A DNA stretch of 64,000 nucleotides from Gari tellinella (taxonomy: Eukaryota > Mollusca > Bivalvia > Cardiida > Psammobiidae): NCBI GenBank assembly GCA_922989275.2, contig OV277861.1:47779623-47843622 (forward strand). Reading direction: 5' to 3'. Of this stretch, positions 33,533 to 45,900 are shown piece by piece. Every line of letters begins with the position of its first letter. Within the stretch, counting starts at the first letter, position 1. A program made the position numbers and the translations under genes. Below the pieces are notes generated by a model, which saw nothing but the letters and a program-made list of their open reading frames with translations, had not been told where the DNA came from and made no database searches.

Positions 33533-33737
33533 CCCATTTATACCCAGTGGATTCTTCCATGTTTAAATATTGGATTAGTTATTTTTTTATCAAAGGGATG
33601 CCTGGTCAAAATTTTCATTTTCAATATATTTTAAATTCCTTACAGCAAACGGTGTAGACTCTGATCAGACGCTGCATCACGCGGCGTCTGCTCAAGGTCT
33701 ACACTGTTTGCCTGTGTCCCATATATGGTATGGGTTA
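33533..33737 (+). mobile_element. Family D MITE
   Basis: CCATTTATACCCAGTGGATT to CATATATGGTATGGGTTAA, with a core at 33645-33705. A family F-like core (GATCAGAGGGCTCC) lies just upstream at 33345. Confidence 0.72.
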
Positions 33738-33905
33738 AAGGGAAATAACGCCTTCACAACTGTAAAATGTTATATGTCAACACCTTTCAAGCATTATTGT
33801 TTTGTAAACTGTAAATAATTGTTGCTCCTTATACCTAACCCTTTCATTGCTATTACATCATCTATTTTAAACGAATGTCATCAATTTTGATAACTGAAAT
33901 TTGAA

Positions 33906-34165
33906 GGGGACCTCTGTGGCCTAGTACTAAAGTCACTGTGACTTACACTGCTAAGCTCCTCACCCTTGTGAGTTCGAATACCAGTCCCGGTCATTCGCAA
34001 TTTTTATATGGGGAAGCTTTCCAGCTGGCTTGCGGAAGGTCAATGGTTCTCTTCAGTTGCCTGAAACCATACGTAAAGGGCTTATGTGGTCTTCACCCAC
34101 TTGTAATTAGCTTGACGTCAAGATATGACTCAAATATTAATAAAGCGACGTAAAATCTTATTCAA
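33906..34165 (+). mobile_element. SINE with tRNA-like head and conserved central domain
   Basis: CCTCTGTGGCCTAGTACTAA and GTGAGTTCGAATACCAG are A/B-box-like. A body motif GCTTTCCAGCTGGCTTGCGG-AAGGTCAATGGTTCT and a tail GCGACGTAAAATCTTATTCA follow. I know this layout from molluscan SINEs, but I cannot name the family with certainty. Confidence 0.75.
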
Positions 34166-34453
34166 TCAAATCAAAATTTGAATCTAAGATAGTTTGACTA
34201 AAAATATTGCAATGAGGGTCAAACACTTTGGATGCTGGTCGTGCGAATCGTCTGATCAGGATCCAAACTGTTTGCAAAAAAATATATACTCGGCGTATGA
34301 CAATGAAGGGGTTAGTCGTCAGATTGATTGATATTTTTGCTCAACTTTGAAATTTTTGCTCTTTTCTAAGTCCGTAGGAAGTAACAGCACGCCCGCTTTT
34401 GATCACTGCATGCGATTTTAAGGTCCGGTGTATAAAGTGGAAATATGTTTTAG

Positions 34454-34643
34454 TTGAACTTCGATATCTTGAACTCGATTAACTCGAACTATCCGATAGT
34501 TCGACACATGAACTGCATTATTTCGAGGTCGGTTCCGTCGAACATACCTATATTTCAAAGTTAAAAACGTGGATTAGCCACGTTTTAACTTTGAACTACT
34601 GGTATGTTCGACATAACCTAGTTCGAGATATCGAAGTTCGATT
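34454..34643. mobile_element. Family H hairpin MITE
   Basis: Ends AACTTCGATATCTTGAACTC and GTTCGAGATATCGAAGTTCG. The centre pairs TTTCAAAGTTAAAAACGTGG with CCACGTTTTAACTTTGAA. A second copy is at 55163-55347. Confidence 0.82.
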
Positions 34644-34796
34644 GTAAGTTTTCCTAATAAAGGCGTTTGTGCTTACTCGATAATGTCTATTGGAAACAGT
34701 GATGCGCCATATCAGCCGCAGAAGGAGTCGTCCTCTGATCATGTCCCCAACTGTTTGCTACTGAGAATTTAGGCGTTATTGTGTAAACAACATTTC

Positions 34797-35000
34797 AGGT
34801 TGAGGACCCCTAATGAGATCGTACCCAAATCGGTACTCTTCGTACAGCGATCGGGAATTTTCGTTAACTGCCGACCTGTTCCAAACCATGCTTTAGCATG
34901 GTTCGGAACAGGCCGGTAGTTGACGAGAATGGCCGATCGCTATCCGTAGTGTTCCGATATTGACCGAATTTGGCCCGTTCTCATTAGGGTCCTCAACCTT
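34797..35000. mobile_element. Palindromic element, about 200 bp
   Basis: AGGTTGAGGACCCCTAATGAG is opposed by CTCATTAGGGTCCTCAACCT. The centre is GTTCCAAACCATGC-TTTA-GCATGGTTCGGAAC. It is GC-richer than its surroundings. Confidence 0.83.
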
Positions 35001-35087
35001 AAGAGCTAACAAAACTTTAGCATGCTTTTAACATTTTTATACATGTATGACTGACTTCTATAAAGACCATGTTCTTATTGTATCAAC

Positions 35088-36142
35088 CTTAAGGTGGTTC
35101 GACAGCGGGCGGCCCGCATCTCCAATTCCGGAAATGCTGATGACTTTCACATGATCTTTTCGGCACGTGCTTATACAATGTAGTAGAAAATTTACATAAA
35201 GAAAAGTTTGATAAGCTTCAGTGTCTTCTTTGTTAGCGCAGTTGGTAAAGTGATTGACTAGCAAACCAAAGGTTCCAGGTTCGATTCCCACTCGCTACAA
35301 ATCTTTTTTTTTTTAAAATATATTGTCCGAACGCAGTGACCAAAGGACAGGCTATGTTAAGTCACGTAATAATGAATAATATCAGATGCAAGTATTGTCA
35401 TGTGACAACTAAACTTTGTAAGGATGTATAGCCTATATGACAGATGGCAGCTTAACACAGGACAAAAGTAATGCTAAAATATAGATCTTAAAGGAGCTTT
35501 TATGCATTACATTTGTTATGCATTAAGCAGTCACCCGTCTTTAAAGATCTACAGGCTACCGTAGTCAATGGTCCCTTATTACAGGGTTGACTTCTGGTAT
35601 TATTTAGAGCTGACGGCATTTTAAAGTTGAACTCAAGGGAGGTAACTTGTTTTGTGTAACTTTTTGTTAAAACTTCTGGAAATCATGTATAAAATGTTAA
35701 TTCCAGTGTAGATTTTCATTAATTTTTTGTGACTAGTAGAATTAAGTTACATTTATCTAATAAGAGGAAAATTAGTATATGTTGAACAGCTAGATTTTTT
35801 TGAATTTGAGATTTAGTGACTTTTTCAGAATTTGACTTTTTTAAAATATTGATATTTCAAGAAAATATGTCATGAAATATTTTTGTTTGCACAATATCTT
35901 ATAGTCTCTGTAAAGTTTACTTGAATATACAGAAATTATTGAGTTATATCATTGTATAAAGAAAATATTCCTGCTCATTAAAAAAAAAGGAGCTTTTCTC
36001 GACAAATGGTCCTGTCAGAAACAAACGGCACTGTAATTCTTTTTATTTTAACGATTTTTCACTCTCCATATTGTATATTTCAATTTAATCAAGGTTTCAA
36101 AGAATTCTGACACGGAATAAGCTGACCCGCGAACCACCTTAA
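35088..36142. mobile_element. 1-kb element with TTAA flanks
   Basis: TTAA-GGTGGTTCGACAGCGGG at the left and GACCCGCGAACCACC-TTAA at the right form short inverted ends with a TTAA duplication. It contains a SINE-like segment at 35215-35310 and a decayed family B-like palindrome at 35425-35560. No transposase. Confidence 0.72.
35215..35310 (+). repeat. tRNA-like SINE segment with T-rich end
   Basis: TTAGCGCAGTTGGTAAAGTG (A box) and AGGTTCGATTCCCACTC (B box), followed by a run of T. It is not a credible functional tRNA because the acceptor stem is not paired. Confidence 0.6.
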
Positions 36143-36764
36143 TTTTGGGATGTGTGATGTCATCTAAATAGAGACAGTGACGTGTGTGTATGAAAGTACG
36201 GACGGATGTCAAACCTAATCACGAACGTGCCATATATTTTACCAGGAGATGATACAGTTGTGAAAAGTTCTGAGTATTAAATTGACACACCTGTACAAAA
36301 TGTACTTATTAGTTGGCCCTTAGTGCCACATGATTGCACCTTTTTTACAATGTACTTATGATGTGTACACTTGTCCTATGAAAGCAGCGTAGATCCTTAG
36401 CAGCGGGCTTCTGTACGAGCCCTCTACTCAAGGTCTGCACTGTTTTAAATTTTGCAATATAATGTTAAAAAAAACTTAAATAGTAAAAAAAGAACTAGAC
36501 CTGATAGGGTATTTATTAAGATTGTCCATATAAAGTTTCAGGGGTGAAAAGTTTACGATTGTACATGTGTACGATCCATTCGTTTATAGCTTTAAGGAGA
36601 AAAAAAAGGTTCAAAACATAACTGCCTTAAAATCAGATAGAATGTAAACCAGAATACATGTAAAGCCGAAAGCTTTATAGTCAAACGTTGACTAGATGTA
36701 TTGGGAAACTAAAGTGAGTAAAATGAGTTTAACGTTGAATAACTACATTGTATATATTTGTAAG

Positions 36765-37013
36765 TTAACTCTTTGAATCCTAGTCACGTATATATGCGTC
36801 ATTTGCAAACAGCGTACCTGTGTAGTACACTTGTCCTATGCAAACAGTGTATACCCTGATCAGAGGGCTCCTTAAGGAGCCCTCTGAACAGGGTCTACAC
36901 TGTTTGTCATTTTGACATATATTGTGAAAATCAACCCCAAAATGTCAAAAGTGATCTTGACTAAATTGAAAACTAGAACTGTCCATTTGAGCTTTCAGGG
37001 AGGAAAGGGTTAA
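36765..37013 (+). mobile_element. Family F MITE with TTAA ends
   Basis: TTAA-CTCTTTGAATCC to AGGAAAGGG-TTAA. The core is TGATCAGAGGGCTCC-TTAAG-GAGCCCTCTGAACAGG within CAAACAGTGTATACCC shoulders. Confidence 0.78.
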
Positions 37014-37594
37014 GTAATAGCGTGACTCTTTGTATAGAAGAATGCGGTTTTCAACCAATAATGTTCATTGCGAACTGTTTTGAGCTTGATCAGACGCAAG
37101 GTTACCTGGCGTCTGACCAGGCTCCAAACCAAAGTGTTTACCACTCAGATTAAAATTATGGTAGACATTTTCAAAATGGTAGTTCTGTACAATTTTTTCC
37201 ATTCAGTTGAATTTCTTTGAATTTAAATGGGAAATAAAAAAAAAACCATTCTCCTCTGTACGACTTTTATCTGACAGTTGTGAAATGTTTAGTTGCTATT
37301 GTGCCAGGAATGGTGTATTTTAACCAACAAACATCTATCGTTTCCGGAAAATGTGAGTGTTACTATGTAAACTCAGACAGCACTCCATGCAGTCTTATAC
37401 ATGTAAGAGTCTTACATATATAATAATGTAAATTAGTACATGTATATGCAGTACAATGCATTCACTGCAACATTAATTTTAGTGGGGATATAAGGCACCG
37501 GTATTATACAAGTAATTTCAGCAATAAGAAGACAATATTGTGTAAATATCTCATATACTACCGACATATCGATGCTACATGTATATATCAGTAC

Positions 37595-37770
37595 AATCGA
37601 GAAAACGTTATTCTTTCCCGTTAAAGGCATGCACTCACTTAAATGTAGAAAATATGTTTGTTTTTAAATTCTTTCTGTTCATTTTTATACCAGTGGCAAA
37701 CACTTTGGAGCCAAACTGTTTGCATTGGCAATAATACTTTAACATATTTTTATTGGGACAGAATAACGTC
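37595..37770 (+). repeat. Family A MITE with a collapsed core
   Basis: CAATCGAGAAAACGTTATTC to ATTGGGACAGAATAACG. The core is only CAAACACTTTGGAGCC-AAACTGTTTGC; the inner GATCAGACGCCG arms and half of a shoulder are deleted. Confidence 0.7.
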
Positions 37771-37946
37771 CTATTCTGAAAGACACGTTTCAAAGTTAGA
37801 TTTAAGGTTGTATGACTTAATAAATATCGATAAGAGTGTCAGACAGTCTGGGCCCTGATCAGACGCCGCGTTACGCGGCGTCTGATCAGGACCCTAACTG
37901 TTTGCAAACGCGCTTTAAGGCGTAACTGAGGATAAAAAGGTTAATA
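37770..37946 (-). mobile_element. Family C-like MITE remnant
   Basis: A perfect core at 37851-37895 (GGCCCTGATCAGACGCCGCG and complement), then GCGCTTTAAGGCGTAACTGAGG and AAAAAGGTTAA, the family C end reversed. Confidence 0.65.
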
Positions 37947-38980
37947 AACACGTTCATTTGGGAAAGAACATCGTCTTCTCTACTGAATATACATATTCAG
38001 CTGTGAAATCATTTTCTGCTGAATGACCGCTCAACTTTTCTCTTTTGATGGTATTGTTTAATACAAAGATGCTGTTTTGTGCAGGCTGTTTTATGTATAT
38101 TTGTATTTATTTTTCATACTGTATTTGACCTGAAAATGATATGATTTAACTATGTTGTGCACAAAAAATGCAATTGCTATCTGGGCTATTTCAAAAATAA
38201 ATACACTATTTAAAAACAATTTTGTGTATGTTGTTTTCTTAACTGATTTCTTGACACTTTCATCGGCGGAGTCGCGTAAAGACGACTTTTCAAATAGTTT
38301 TGGTCCAGATGAAAAGACGCGTGACGTTTTTACGAATGTTTCTTTGTGGTCGCCATAGTTACTAGAGTTCTGCAAGGAATCCAAATATTTAAACGCGTTT
38401 GAAGAAATTACCAAAGGAGCATTCCAACAAGGTTGATATCTGTCAAGTGTTGTATGGGAGGTTGTTGTTTAAAGAGATTGTTGACAGACCTTCGACGTAC
38501 GACGACGACGTATGACACCTGATGGACGATGGTTATCAGAGTCTAAGATTATGAAGCGTTTGAGTTGAGTCTGTGATCGTTCTCAAGCATTTAAATGTTC
38601 GGATTTTAGCAAAAGCTACAATTTGACAAATAAAATGTTTTCAGAAGAATTGCTCGAATTTTAAGATAAGGTATTTTGACTTAAGAAATACTGAAATAAA
38701 TGTCAAACAATTCTGATCTTTATTCAACATATTTTATTTTATAAATAGTTCGTTCACATTGGCCTTCATACTCAGACTCAAATAATGGAACGAATAGTAA
38801 TGGAGTAATATATCGACCTCACACATAGTACAATATGTAGTTTTATTGCAAAATGAGTAAAAGTTTGCAGCATTTGAGTCGAAAACGACATACCAATAAT
38901 TGAACATCACAGAAATCATAACCAAACACGTGTAAAAAGTAATGGATGTGGATCAAAACAAATCATGTCACCAAAATTAA

Positions 38981-39470
38981 CTCTTTCACTGCCAACGGCG
39001 CAAAACTGCGACTTTCCAAATAGTTTTGATCCTGATACGACGCCGCGTGACGAGGCGTCTGATCACGATCAAAACTGTTTGACACTCGTATCGAGATTTC
39101 TTTAATTAAAAAAGTCCTAAAGCAGACTTAAACCCTTTCCCCCATAGAAGCGCCTTTAAGCGCATTCCGTTTATTCTTGCCCTGAAGAAAATAGTTCCAA
39201 TTTATACATTCATTAATATGTATAATACAAAATATGTTCTATATTCTAGCAGATGATAGCTTAAAGCAGGCTGAAAGTAAAGCAGAATGCGCATAAAGCG
39301 CATTCTGCTTTACTTTCAACCTGCTTTAAGTGGACACCTATATTCAATACTAGAGATATGCTATGTGGGAAAGGGTTAACATGCAGACGAAACTACTACT
39401 GCCGCAATGATATTGACGGTAAGAGAGGTTAAAGCAGACAATAAATCTTGGCAGTGAAATAGTTCAACCC
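38981..39470 (+). mobile_element. Family C MITE interrupted by family B
   Basis: TTAA-CTCTTTCACTGCCAACGG with core at 39015-39080. At 39128 a whole family B element follows, and the C sequence resumes at 39380 (CATGCAGACGAAACTACTAC), ending near TGAAATAGTTCAAC. Confidence 0.72.
39128..39379. mobile_element. Family B MITE nested in family C
   Basis: TTAAA-CCCTTTCCCCCATAG to GTGGGAAAGGG-TTAA. The centre is GCAGAATGCGC-ATAAA-GCGCATTCTGC. A TTAA lies at each junction with the host element. Confidence 0.85.
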
Positions 39471-39536
39471 TTCACTGAATTAACGTCTTAACGTCATCTT
39501 CTTTAAAACATCAGTCTGTTTTCTTATTTTACATTG

Positions 39537-39786
39537 TACAGTGGAGAATCTGTTATTCTTTCCCGTTTAAACGCAAACATACGCAAACGCAAAGCACTAA
39601 AACGTAGAAAAGAACAACTTTTGGACAACTCTGATAATTCTTGTTTATCTTGGTGGTAAACAGTTTGGAGCCTGATCAGACGCCGGGTTACCCGGCGTCT
39701 GATCTGGCTTCAAACTGTTTGCACTGCAAATAATAGTTTTAGAGTAAAAGCGTTTATTGGGAAAGAATAACGTTTTCTCCACTGTA
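39537..39786 (+). mobile_element. Family A MITE, TA-flanked
   Basis: TA-CAGTGGAGAATCTGTTATTC to AACGTTTTCTCCACTG-TA, with an intact core at 39658-39722. Confidence 0.88.
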
Positions 39787-39896
39787 TGTAGCTTGATTAA
39801 AACCAAATTGTTATAAGTGTTCCGCGGCGTACGATCAAGATACAAACCGATTACAAAAAACAATTATTTTACATGTTGTAAGACATTTGTAACATG

Positions 39897-40136
39897 TATA
39901 GTGGCGAAAACGTTATTCTTTCTCGTTTAAACGCAAACTCAAAGAACTAAAATGTATAAAATGAAAACTTTTTGATAATTCTGAGTACTCGTTTTACTCT
40001 GAGTGGCATACAGTTTGGAGCCTGATCAGACGCCGGGTTACCCGGCGACTGATCTGGCTCCAAACTGTTTGCATTTGAAATAAAAATTTCAGCGTAAACG
40101 CGTTTATTCGAAAAGAATAAAGTTTTCTTAACTGTA
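39897..40136 (+). mobile_element. Family A MITE, diverged
   Basis: TA-TAGTGGCGAAAACGTTATTC to AAAGTTTTCTTAACTG-TA. Core 40012-40072 (GGGTTACCCGGCGACTGATC, one arm mutated). It is 110 bp after the previous copy in the same orientation. Confidence 0.82.
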
Positions 40137-40439
40137 ATGGGTTAATAATTCATGTGAGTAAATGTTATGTCTTCCTAGAACGGAAAACAATTGACGTCCA
40201 CATTTATGCATAAATATGGTACATGAGGTGCAAGTTAACCTCTTTACATTACTTTTGTTATTTCCTACATTTTATTACATTGCATTTGTGCGTGTTACAC
40301 GTGTACTTAACATAAATGGAACATGTATGATATTGAAACATTACCATGAATTATGTATGTTATGAATAAAAACATACGGAAACATAACGCTCGTCTGCTA
40401 ACAAAACGCATTCTGTTTCTAAATTAGATTTAGGCATAT

Positions 40440-41408
40440 TGAACCACAGGGCCGCGACACGATTGCTTTTTGAGAGAAAAAAATCGTCAGAAAGTATATA
40501 TAGAGACAAGGGATACAACTGATTGTCAGTATATTCTCACCCCACCTCGACAAAACCGGGCATATCATGAATAAATATTGATGAAACGACACCCTTTTTG
40601 CATTTCTGTCTAGCTAATATGATACCCTTCCATAAAAACATAACATAAAAACAACTGTAAGCATGCAATTTTAACAGTAACTGCGTCCACTCACTGAAAT
40701 CATCGATTTTCGGAAAACGGGACAGGTGTTCGTTCATAGCTAACACAGCATTGGCCACTACTGTACGCTTGTTTAGGCGGTATTTTCGAGCATTACAGTC
40801 ATTGGCCACTACTGCACGCTTGTTTAGGCGGTAATATCGAACATGACAGTCATGCAGTTGCATAGATATACATGTTTGACACCGATCAAAGCTGATTTCT
40901 TCTTAAATCATTGCCGTACCAAAAAAGCTTACATGTACAAGAATAACTTTACTGCCGATGAAAACATGCTAATTTGTTGATGGTATGGCAATGATTTGAG
41001 TACAAATCAGCTTTTATATGTGTCAACATTGATATCTATGGAACTGTATTACTGTAATGCTCGCAAATACCGCCTAAACAAGCGTACAGAGGTGTCTAAT
41101 GCTGTGTTGGCTATGAACGAACACCTGTCCCGTTTTCCGAAAATCGGTGATTTCAATGAGTGGACGCAGTTACTGTTAAAATTGTATGCTTACAGTTGGT
41201 TTTATGTTATGTTTTTATGGAAGGGTATCATATTAGCTAGACAGAAATGCAAAAAGGGTATCGTTTCATCAATATTTATTCATGATATGCCCGGTTTTGT
41301 CGAGATGGGGTGAGAATATACTGAAAATCAGTTGTATCCCTTGTCTCTATATATACTTTCTGACAATTTTTTCCCCTAAAATTTAATCGTGTCGGGGCCC
41401 TGTGTATT
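40440..41408. repeat. Long inverted repeat with arms of about 430 bp
   Basis: The outer ends ACAGGGCCGCGACACGATTG and TTAATCGTGTCGGGGCCCTGTG pair, as do ACAAGGGATACAACTGATTG and CAGTTGTATCCCTTGTCTC. The arms meet around 40905-40985 (AAATCATTGCCGTACC, GGTATGGCAATGATTT). The left arm carries an extra 50-bp tandem copy around 40745-40850 (CTTGTTTAGGCGGTA twice). Each arm has an ORF of about 105 codons read outward; no protein family is recognised. Confidence 0.85.
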
Positions 41409-41428
41409 GAACAAGCAAACATCGATAC

Positions 41429-41772
41429 TACAGTCTCCCTCAAACGGCACTCCGAACATAGATTGCTGCTGTGCACTCCAAACGAAACAAGTACCCCTAG
41501 CCCTATCACAATTGCAATGTCGTTTGTTTTTCTGTTTCAAATTGTCGTCTGCTATTTTTTCTCAAAGTTTCATATTGGGCAATAGGAAAAAAGAAACATA
41601 AATACGAGAGACAAACAGTTTGAGTTCAGATCAGAAGTAGCGTCTGATCTACATTGAAAATGTTTGCGCTCTCAATGTTTTAATTCCCCCTTCTATAACA
41701 ACTCCCTCCGAACAACACAAACACTGTTTTTTTCCCATTGGGGTTTGTTGTAGAGTGCGAGCACATTTTAGA
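41429..41772. mobile_element. Family E MITE, diverged
   Basis: TA-CAGTCTCCCTCAAACGGCAC to TGTAGAGTGCGAGCACATTT. The core is reduced to AGATCAGAAGTAGCGTCTGATCT at 41626. Confidence 0.65.
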
Positions 41773-42049
41773 TATTGATGCTATTGACGTTCTGCATATT
41801 GCGGGCGAAATTGTGAAACCCGGAAAGTATTTCTCTTCTTGTGAAAAAATCTGTCTACATCAGAGTCGATGAAAATATTTAACATGGAACGGTGGAGAAG
41901 ATCGTATTCTTTCTTGTAACATTGTCTTAACTGTATCAATATTTATATGGCACTTGCTTACATGTCGAACTGCATTCACATACATGCATTCAAAAAAATT
42001 CAATACCGGTACTTCGATGGCGTCCTTTTTATTGCTTAGTTGAGTAAAC

Positions 42050-42472
42050 GTGATTATTTCCCGTTTAAACGAAACAGAACGCAAACGAGAGGTAAAATGT
42101 AAAATATAATCTTGTTTTAACCTTTTCAACCCTACAGCCCTCTGTAGATATTACTGATCTAATATGCAAACAGTATAGATCCTGATCAGAGGGCTCCTAT
42201 AGGAGCCATCTGATCAGGGTATACACTGTTTGGTATTTTCATTGGTTTTTGTTGTCATACCAAAAATGCAACAGTAGACTGGTTCAAAATACCTGTATTA
42301 GAAGAGTCCAAAAGGACTATAAATACCCACAAGAGAAATTTAGGGTTGATAGGTTAAAAATGATGATCATAAATTCAGTCTAAGTGACAAACAATCTTGA
42401 GCCTGGTCAGGCAACGAGTTTCCCGGCATCTAGTCAGGCTCCAAATGGTTTTTTAAACAATATCGCCTTTTC
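42050..42472 (+). repeat. Decayed family A MITE interrupted by family F
   Basis: The left arm CCCGTTTAAACGAAACAGAA is at 42060, family F sits at 42117-42357, then the A core continues at 42385-42450 (GAGCCTGGTCAGGCAACGAG). Confidence 0.65.
42117..42357 (+). mobile_element. Family F MITE with TTAA ends
   Basis: TTAA-CCTTTTCAACCC to GGGTTGATAGG-TTAA. The core is CTGATCAGAGGGCTCC-TAT-AGGAGCCATCTGATCAG, with CAAACAGTATAGATC shoulders. Confidence 0.8.
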
Positions 42473-42713
42473 TAACCCTTTCACTGCCAAATTTGTCATG
42501 AAAATTTTACCCCTTTACCGTTTCATTGTATTCTGCTTCAATTTTGTTGTCTGCAATGTCGTTTCAAAGAAATAAGGCATATGACTGAAGAAATTTCAAA
42601 ACGAGTATCAAACAGTTTGGGTCCTGATCAGACGCCGCTTTACGCGGCGTATGATCAGCATCCAAACTGTCTGCAAATACGCTTTTAATCGTCATTAAGA
42701 GTGAAAGGGATAA
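42473..42713 (-). mobile_element. Family C MITE downstream of gene 2
   Basis: CCCTTTCACTGCCAAATTTG to TAAGAGTGAAAGGG. The core at 42608-42670 uses GATCAGACGCCGC-TTTAC-GCGGCGTATGATC. It ends about 90 bp from gene 2's stop, so it may lie in the 3' UTR. Confidence 0.78.
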
Positions 42714-42804
42714 TGTATTCAACAATGACTATCTCAATTGTCACGTAAAATACACTGATGTTGACCAATCTTCATCCAATATGTTCTGTAGACACCGAGA
42801 CAAA

Positions 42805-42981
42805 TTACGTTTCTCTGTGTGGTATCCAGAATACGTAAACACACCAGTAAATAATGTTGAACATAAGGAACACCATAGGAAACAACAAGCGGGAAACTCT
42901 ATCAACATTTCTCGCCTTTTCACGATCACTTGACAAAAGTTTTTTCAGGTTCAACACTTTAATGTTGTTGAGGAATTTAGC
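42805..42981 (-). CDS. Gene 2 last exon: M4 and stop (177 nt)
   Basis: The acceptor is CTATCTTTCAG. It encodes [18 protein letters not shown], then [17 protein letters not shown] and M4 ([16 protein letters not shown]), ending IPHRET and TAA at 42807-42805. A family C MITE begins about 90 bp past the stop, at 42713. Confidence 0.94.
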   Translation of the reverse strand, partial: AKFLNNIKVLNLKKLLSSDREKARNVDRVSRLLFPMVFLMFNIIYWCVYVFWIPHRET

Positions 42982-45900
42982 CTGAAAGATAGTATGAAAA
43001 CAATTAATCATAAATCAATTTAGAGCTATATAAATCATAACATAACATAATGTTTATTTTGCATTAAAAACCACAATGGCATATTTGTACAGTATCTAGA
43101 TGGTATGCATTCAAATGGTAAGACATGTAGGTTTAATGATAACCATACGAGTTCGAGCTAGAAGATTCCTAAGGTAGGATAAAAACTGTAATTATTAATA
43201 AATATTATTTTGTTGTGATGGATTTCTTAATTCACATGCATAATACCGGTTAACTAGATGGTTATTTTTACTTTAACTGTTCAGTAGACTTTCGAACTGG
43301 TTGACAAAAATATGGTTTAAAAAACAATATAAATCAGTAAGAAATAAAACCAGTTGGTTCTTAGCCGTATAAAACACCGGATAACCCGATGCTTTTTCAA
43401 CATGTTAATGTATTGCGTTTGCAATTAATTTGTTAAATCGGAAAAGACACCTAATACACATTACCAGTTGGCGGTGCGAAACGAGACGATTTAATTAGCT
43501 CGAGACGCACTTAGCGGAAACAGCCGATCTGACGAGCGCCTTGGCGCAAATCTGATCAGTTGCTTCTGCCAAAAACATCGAGAACCGAATACAACGCCCT
43601 GTAACACACACCTAACTGTTTATATGATTCTTATTTGCCTTCAGTATACCACAGTAACAACAAAATAGTTGTTTAAATAGTTTTATGTCCTGAAACTTTT
43701 CATTTTTGAAGCAGAACAAGAACTCTTTTATGCCACAAAGAATAACGCGAAACTTGTACATGTACGTCGTATCTATACATAACGCCACAGTTTATCGAAA
43801 ACGAGGGCGGAGTAAAATACAAACAGTAAAACTATATGGAGTACGATATAGACTCTTGTATCTTACTGAACAGATACATGAACACGCGGAAAAGCTTGCT
43901 TAGAAAAGAAGGCATAAAGTAATTTATGTTACCACACTCTACCTTTTCAGTTTCTCTTGCCTCGTCTGTCGGCGTAGATGTCTGTTTTTCGACGTCATTT
44001 GCAGCTACGGCCTTTTTGGCAGCCATCATAAACGACGGTGGTTTCTTCACCGGTGATGTCGGGGTCGTTGAAGGTGTTTCCGGTTTATTAGTCGGGCTTC
44101 CCATTAGGGCACCGGCAGCAATCTTGCCAACTTCCTTGGTTTTTCGTCTTTTTTCAACTCTTGCTAACACGTTAACGTAAGCAAACTGAACAAGGGCCAA
44201 GAAGACGAATGCCAAACACGTGGCCATCCAGACATCAATAGCTGAAAAAGTATTGCAGTCGAGAAGATGTTATTATTCTTTACTTTTACAAAAAACGCAT
44301 TTATGCTAAACAGTAATGTCAATTGAAAACGGTTTGGAGCTTGATCAGACTCCAAACTGTTTGCTTTTCAGATTAAGATTAAGCGTTAAGAATTTCAAAA
44401 GGTTATGATTTGTTTCTACATTTTATAGCAATACGTTTGCGTTTAGTTAGTGTTTAAATGGGGAAAAGTAATCATCTCAAAAGGAGAAAACTCACTTTTA
44501 TGGTGTTCAGATCAGATTGTTGGTAAAAGCCAGATTATGGTTACTTATCAAACAAACAAGCTAGCTTAACCCCTTTCACTGTCAGGCTTTTGAACATTTG
44601 CAAATAGTTTATTTCCAGATCTGATGCAGCGTTAGATCAAGATATAATACTGTTTAACACTTAGATACACTTCTAAAAGTCGCAATGCCTAAACTGGTAA
44701 ATTTTAGAAAAACAAACAGTATATACATGCACACGATATTATGACAGTGAATGTCTTTAACGGGTTGTGATACCATATTGACATTGAAATGCAATGGTTA
44801 AATACCAAAATCAAGCAAGTTTATTTGTATACGTATTGTTAGAACCTGTTCATCAAGTCAAATAAAACTGTGGTATCCCTTTTGCTTTACTTTCAACCAC
44901 ATTTAAGTGGTATACGGTATCAAATACAGGAAACAGGCTATATGCTATATGTTAATGGGTGAAATACCGTATCATATTCTGCAGACATATACGACGTATT
45001 TACCTTTAACATATGAGACTTTAGGCAGATTGGCTCTTGCTCCAGCACTCTGTGTGGTCATGGTCAATACTGTTAGCAGTCCTAGAGATATTCTGGCCGG
45101 TACGGCGTCTATGTCGAGCCAGAAGGAGACCCAGGACAGGAACACGATCAGGTAGCTGGGGATGTAGACCTGGGTCAGGTAGTAACCCATGCTTCTATGT
45201 AGGTGAAACTCAAACGACACGCATGTATAACCCACTGCAAATAGAACCAGGGTTACAGTGGAGAAGACGTTATTCTTTTCCGTTTAACTCATTATCCCCT
45301 GAAACTTCCAATAGACATTCTAGTTTGCAATAGTTTGCTGGTCAGTTTTAGACTATTTAGGGTTTTTTTGTAATTAATTGCAAAATGACAAACAGTAGCC
45401 CTCTGTTCAGGGACTTCACTGTTTGCATAAGACACGTGTACTATTCACAGGTACACATTTGGTAAATGATGCATATATGAGTTAAATGTAAACAAATCGC
45501 AAAGGCGTAACAATAAAATATAATAAAGATACAATGTTTTCAAACGTCTAAAGATTTATTTTAATTTGAGTAGCAAGCAGTTTGGAGCCTGGATTAATGC
45601 TGAATTAACCGGCGTTGTATCCGCATCAAAACTGTTTGCAATGGAAATTAAAAAAAATACCGTTTACGTGTTTATTGGGAAATAATAGCGTCTTCTCCAA
45701 TGAACACATGTTTTTTCTGAATTTTAGCGTTGTCTTACCTCCTACGAAGACCTTATCACATCGCCTCGACTCTGGTACACCTTCCATCACAAACTGAGGC
45801 ACCTGCAAGTTCCTAAGAATCTCAACGGGCGTCTCGTGCCATTCAAATTCCAGCGTTTCAGTCGTATACCCGTCTGTAAATACATTAAGGCTTCGATTTA

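Noticed and set aside
40537..41313. Twin ORFs as a real protein gene
   Set aside because: They are the two arms of one inverted repeat, with no recognisable domain and no splice structure. Kept only as a finding.
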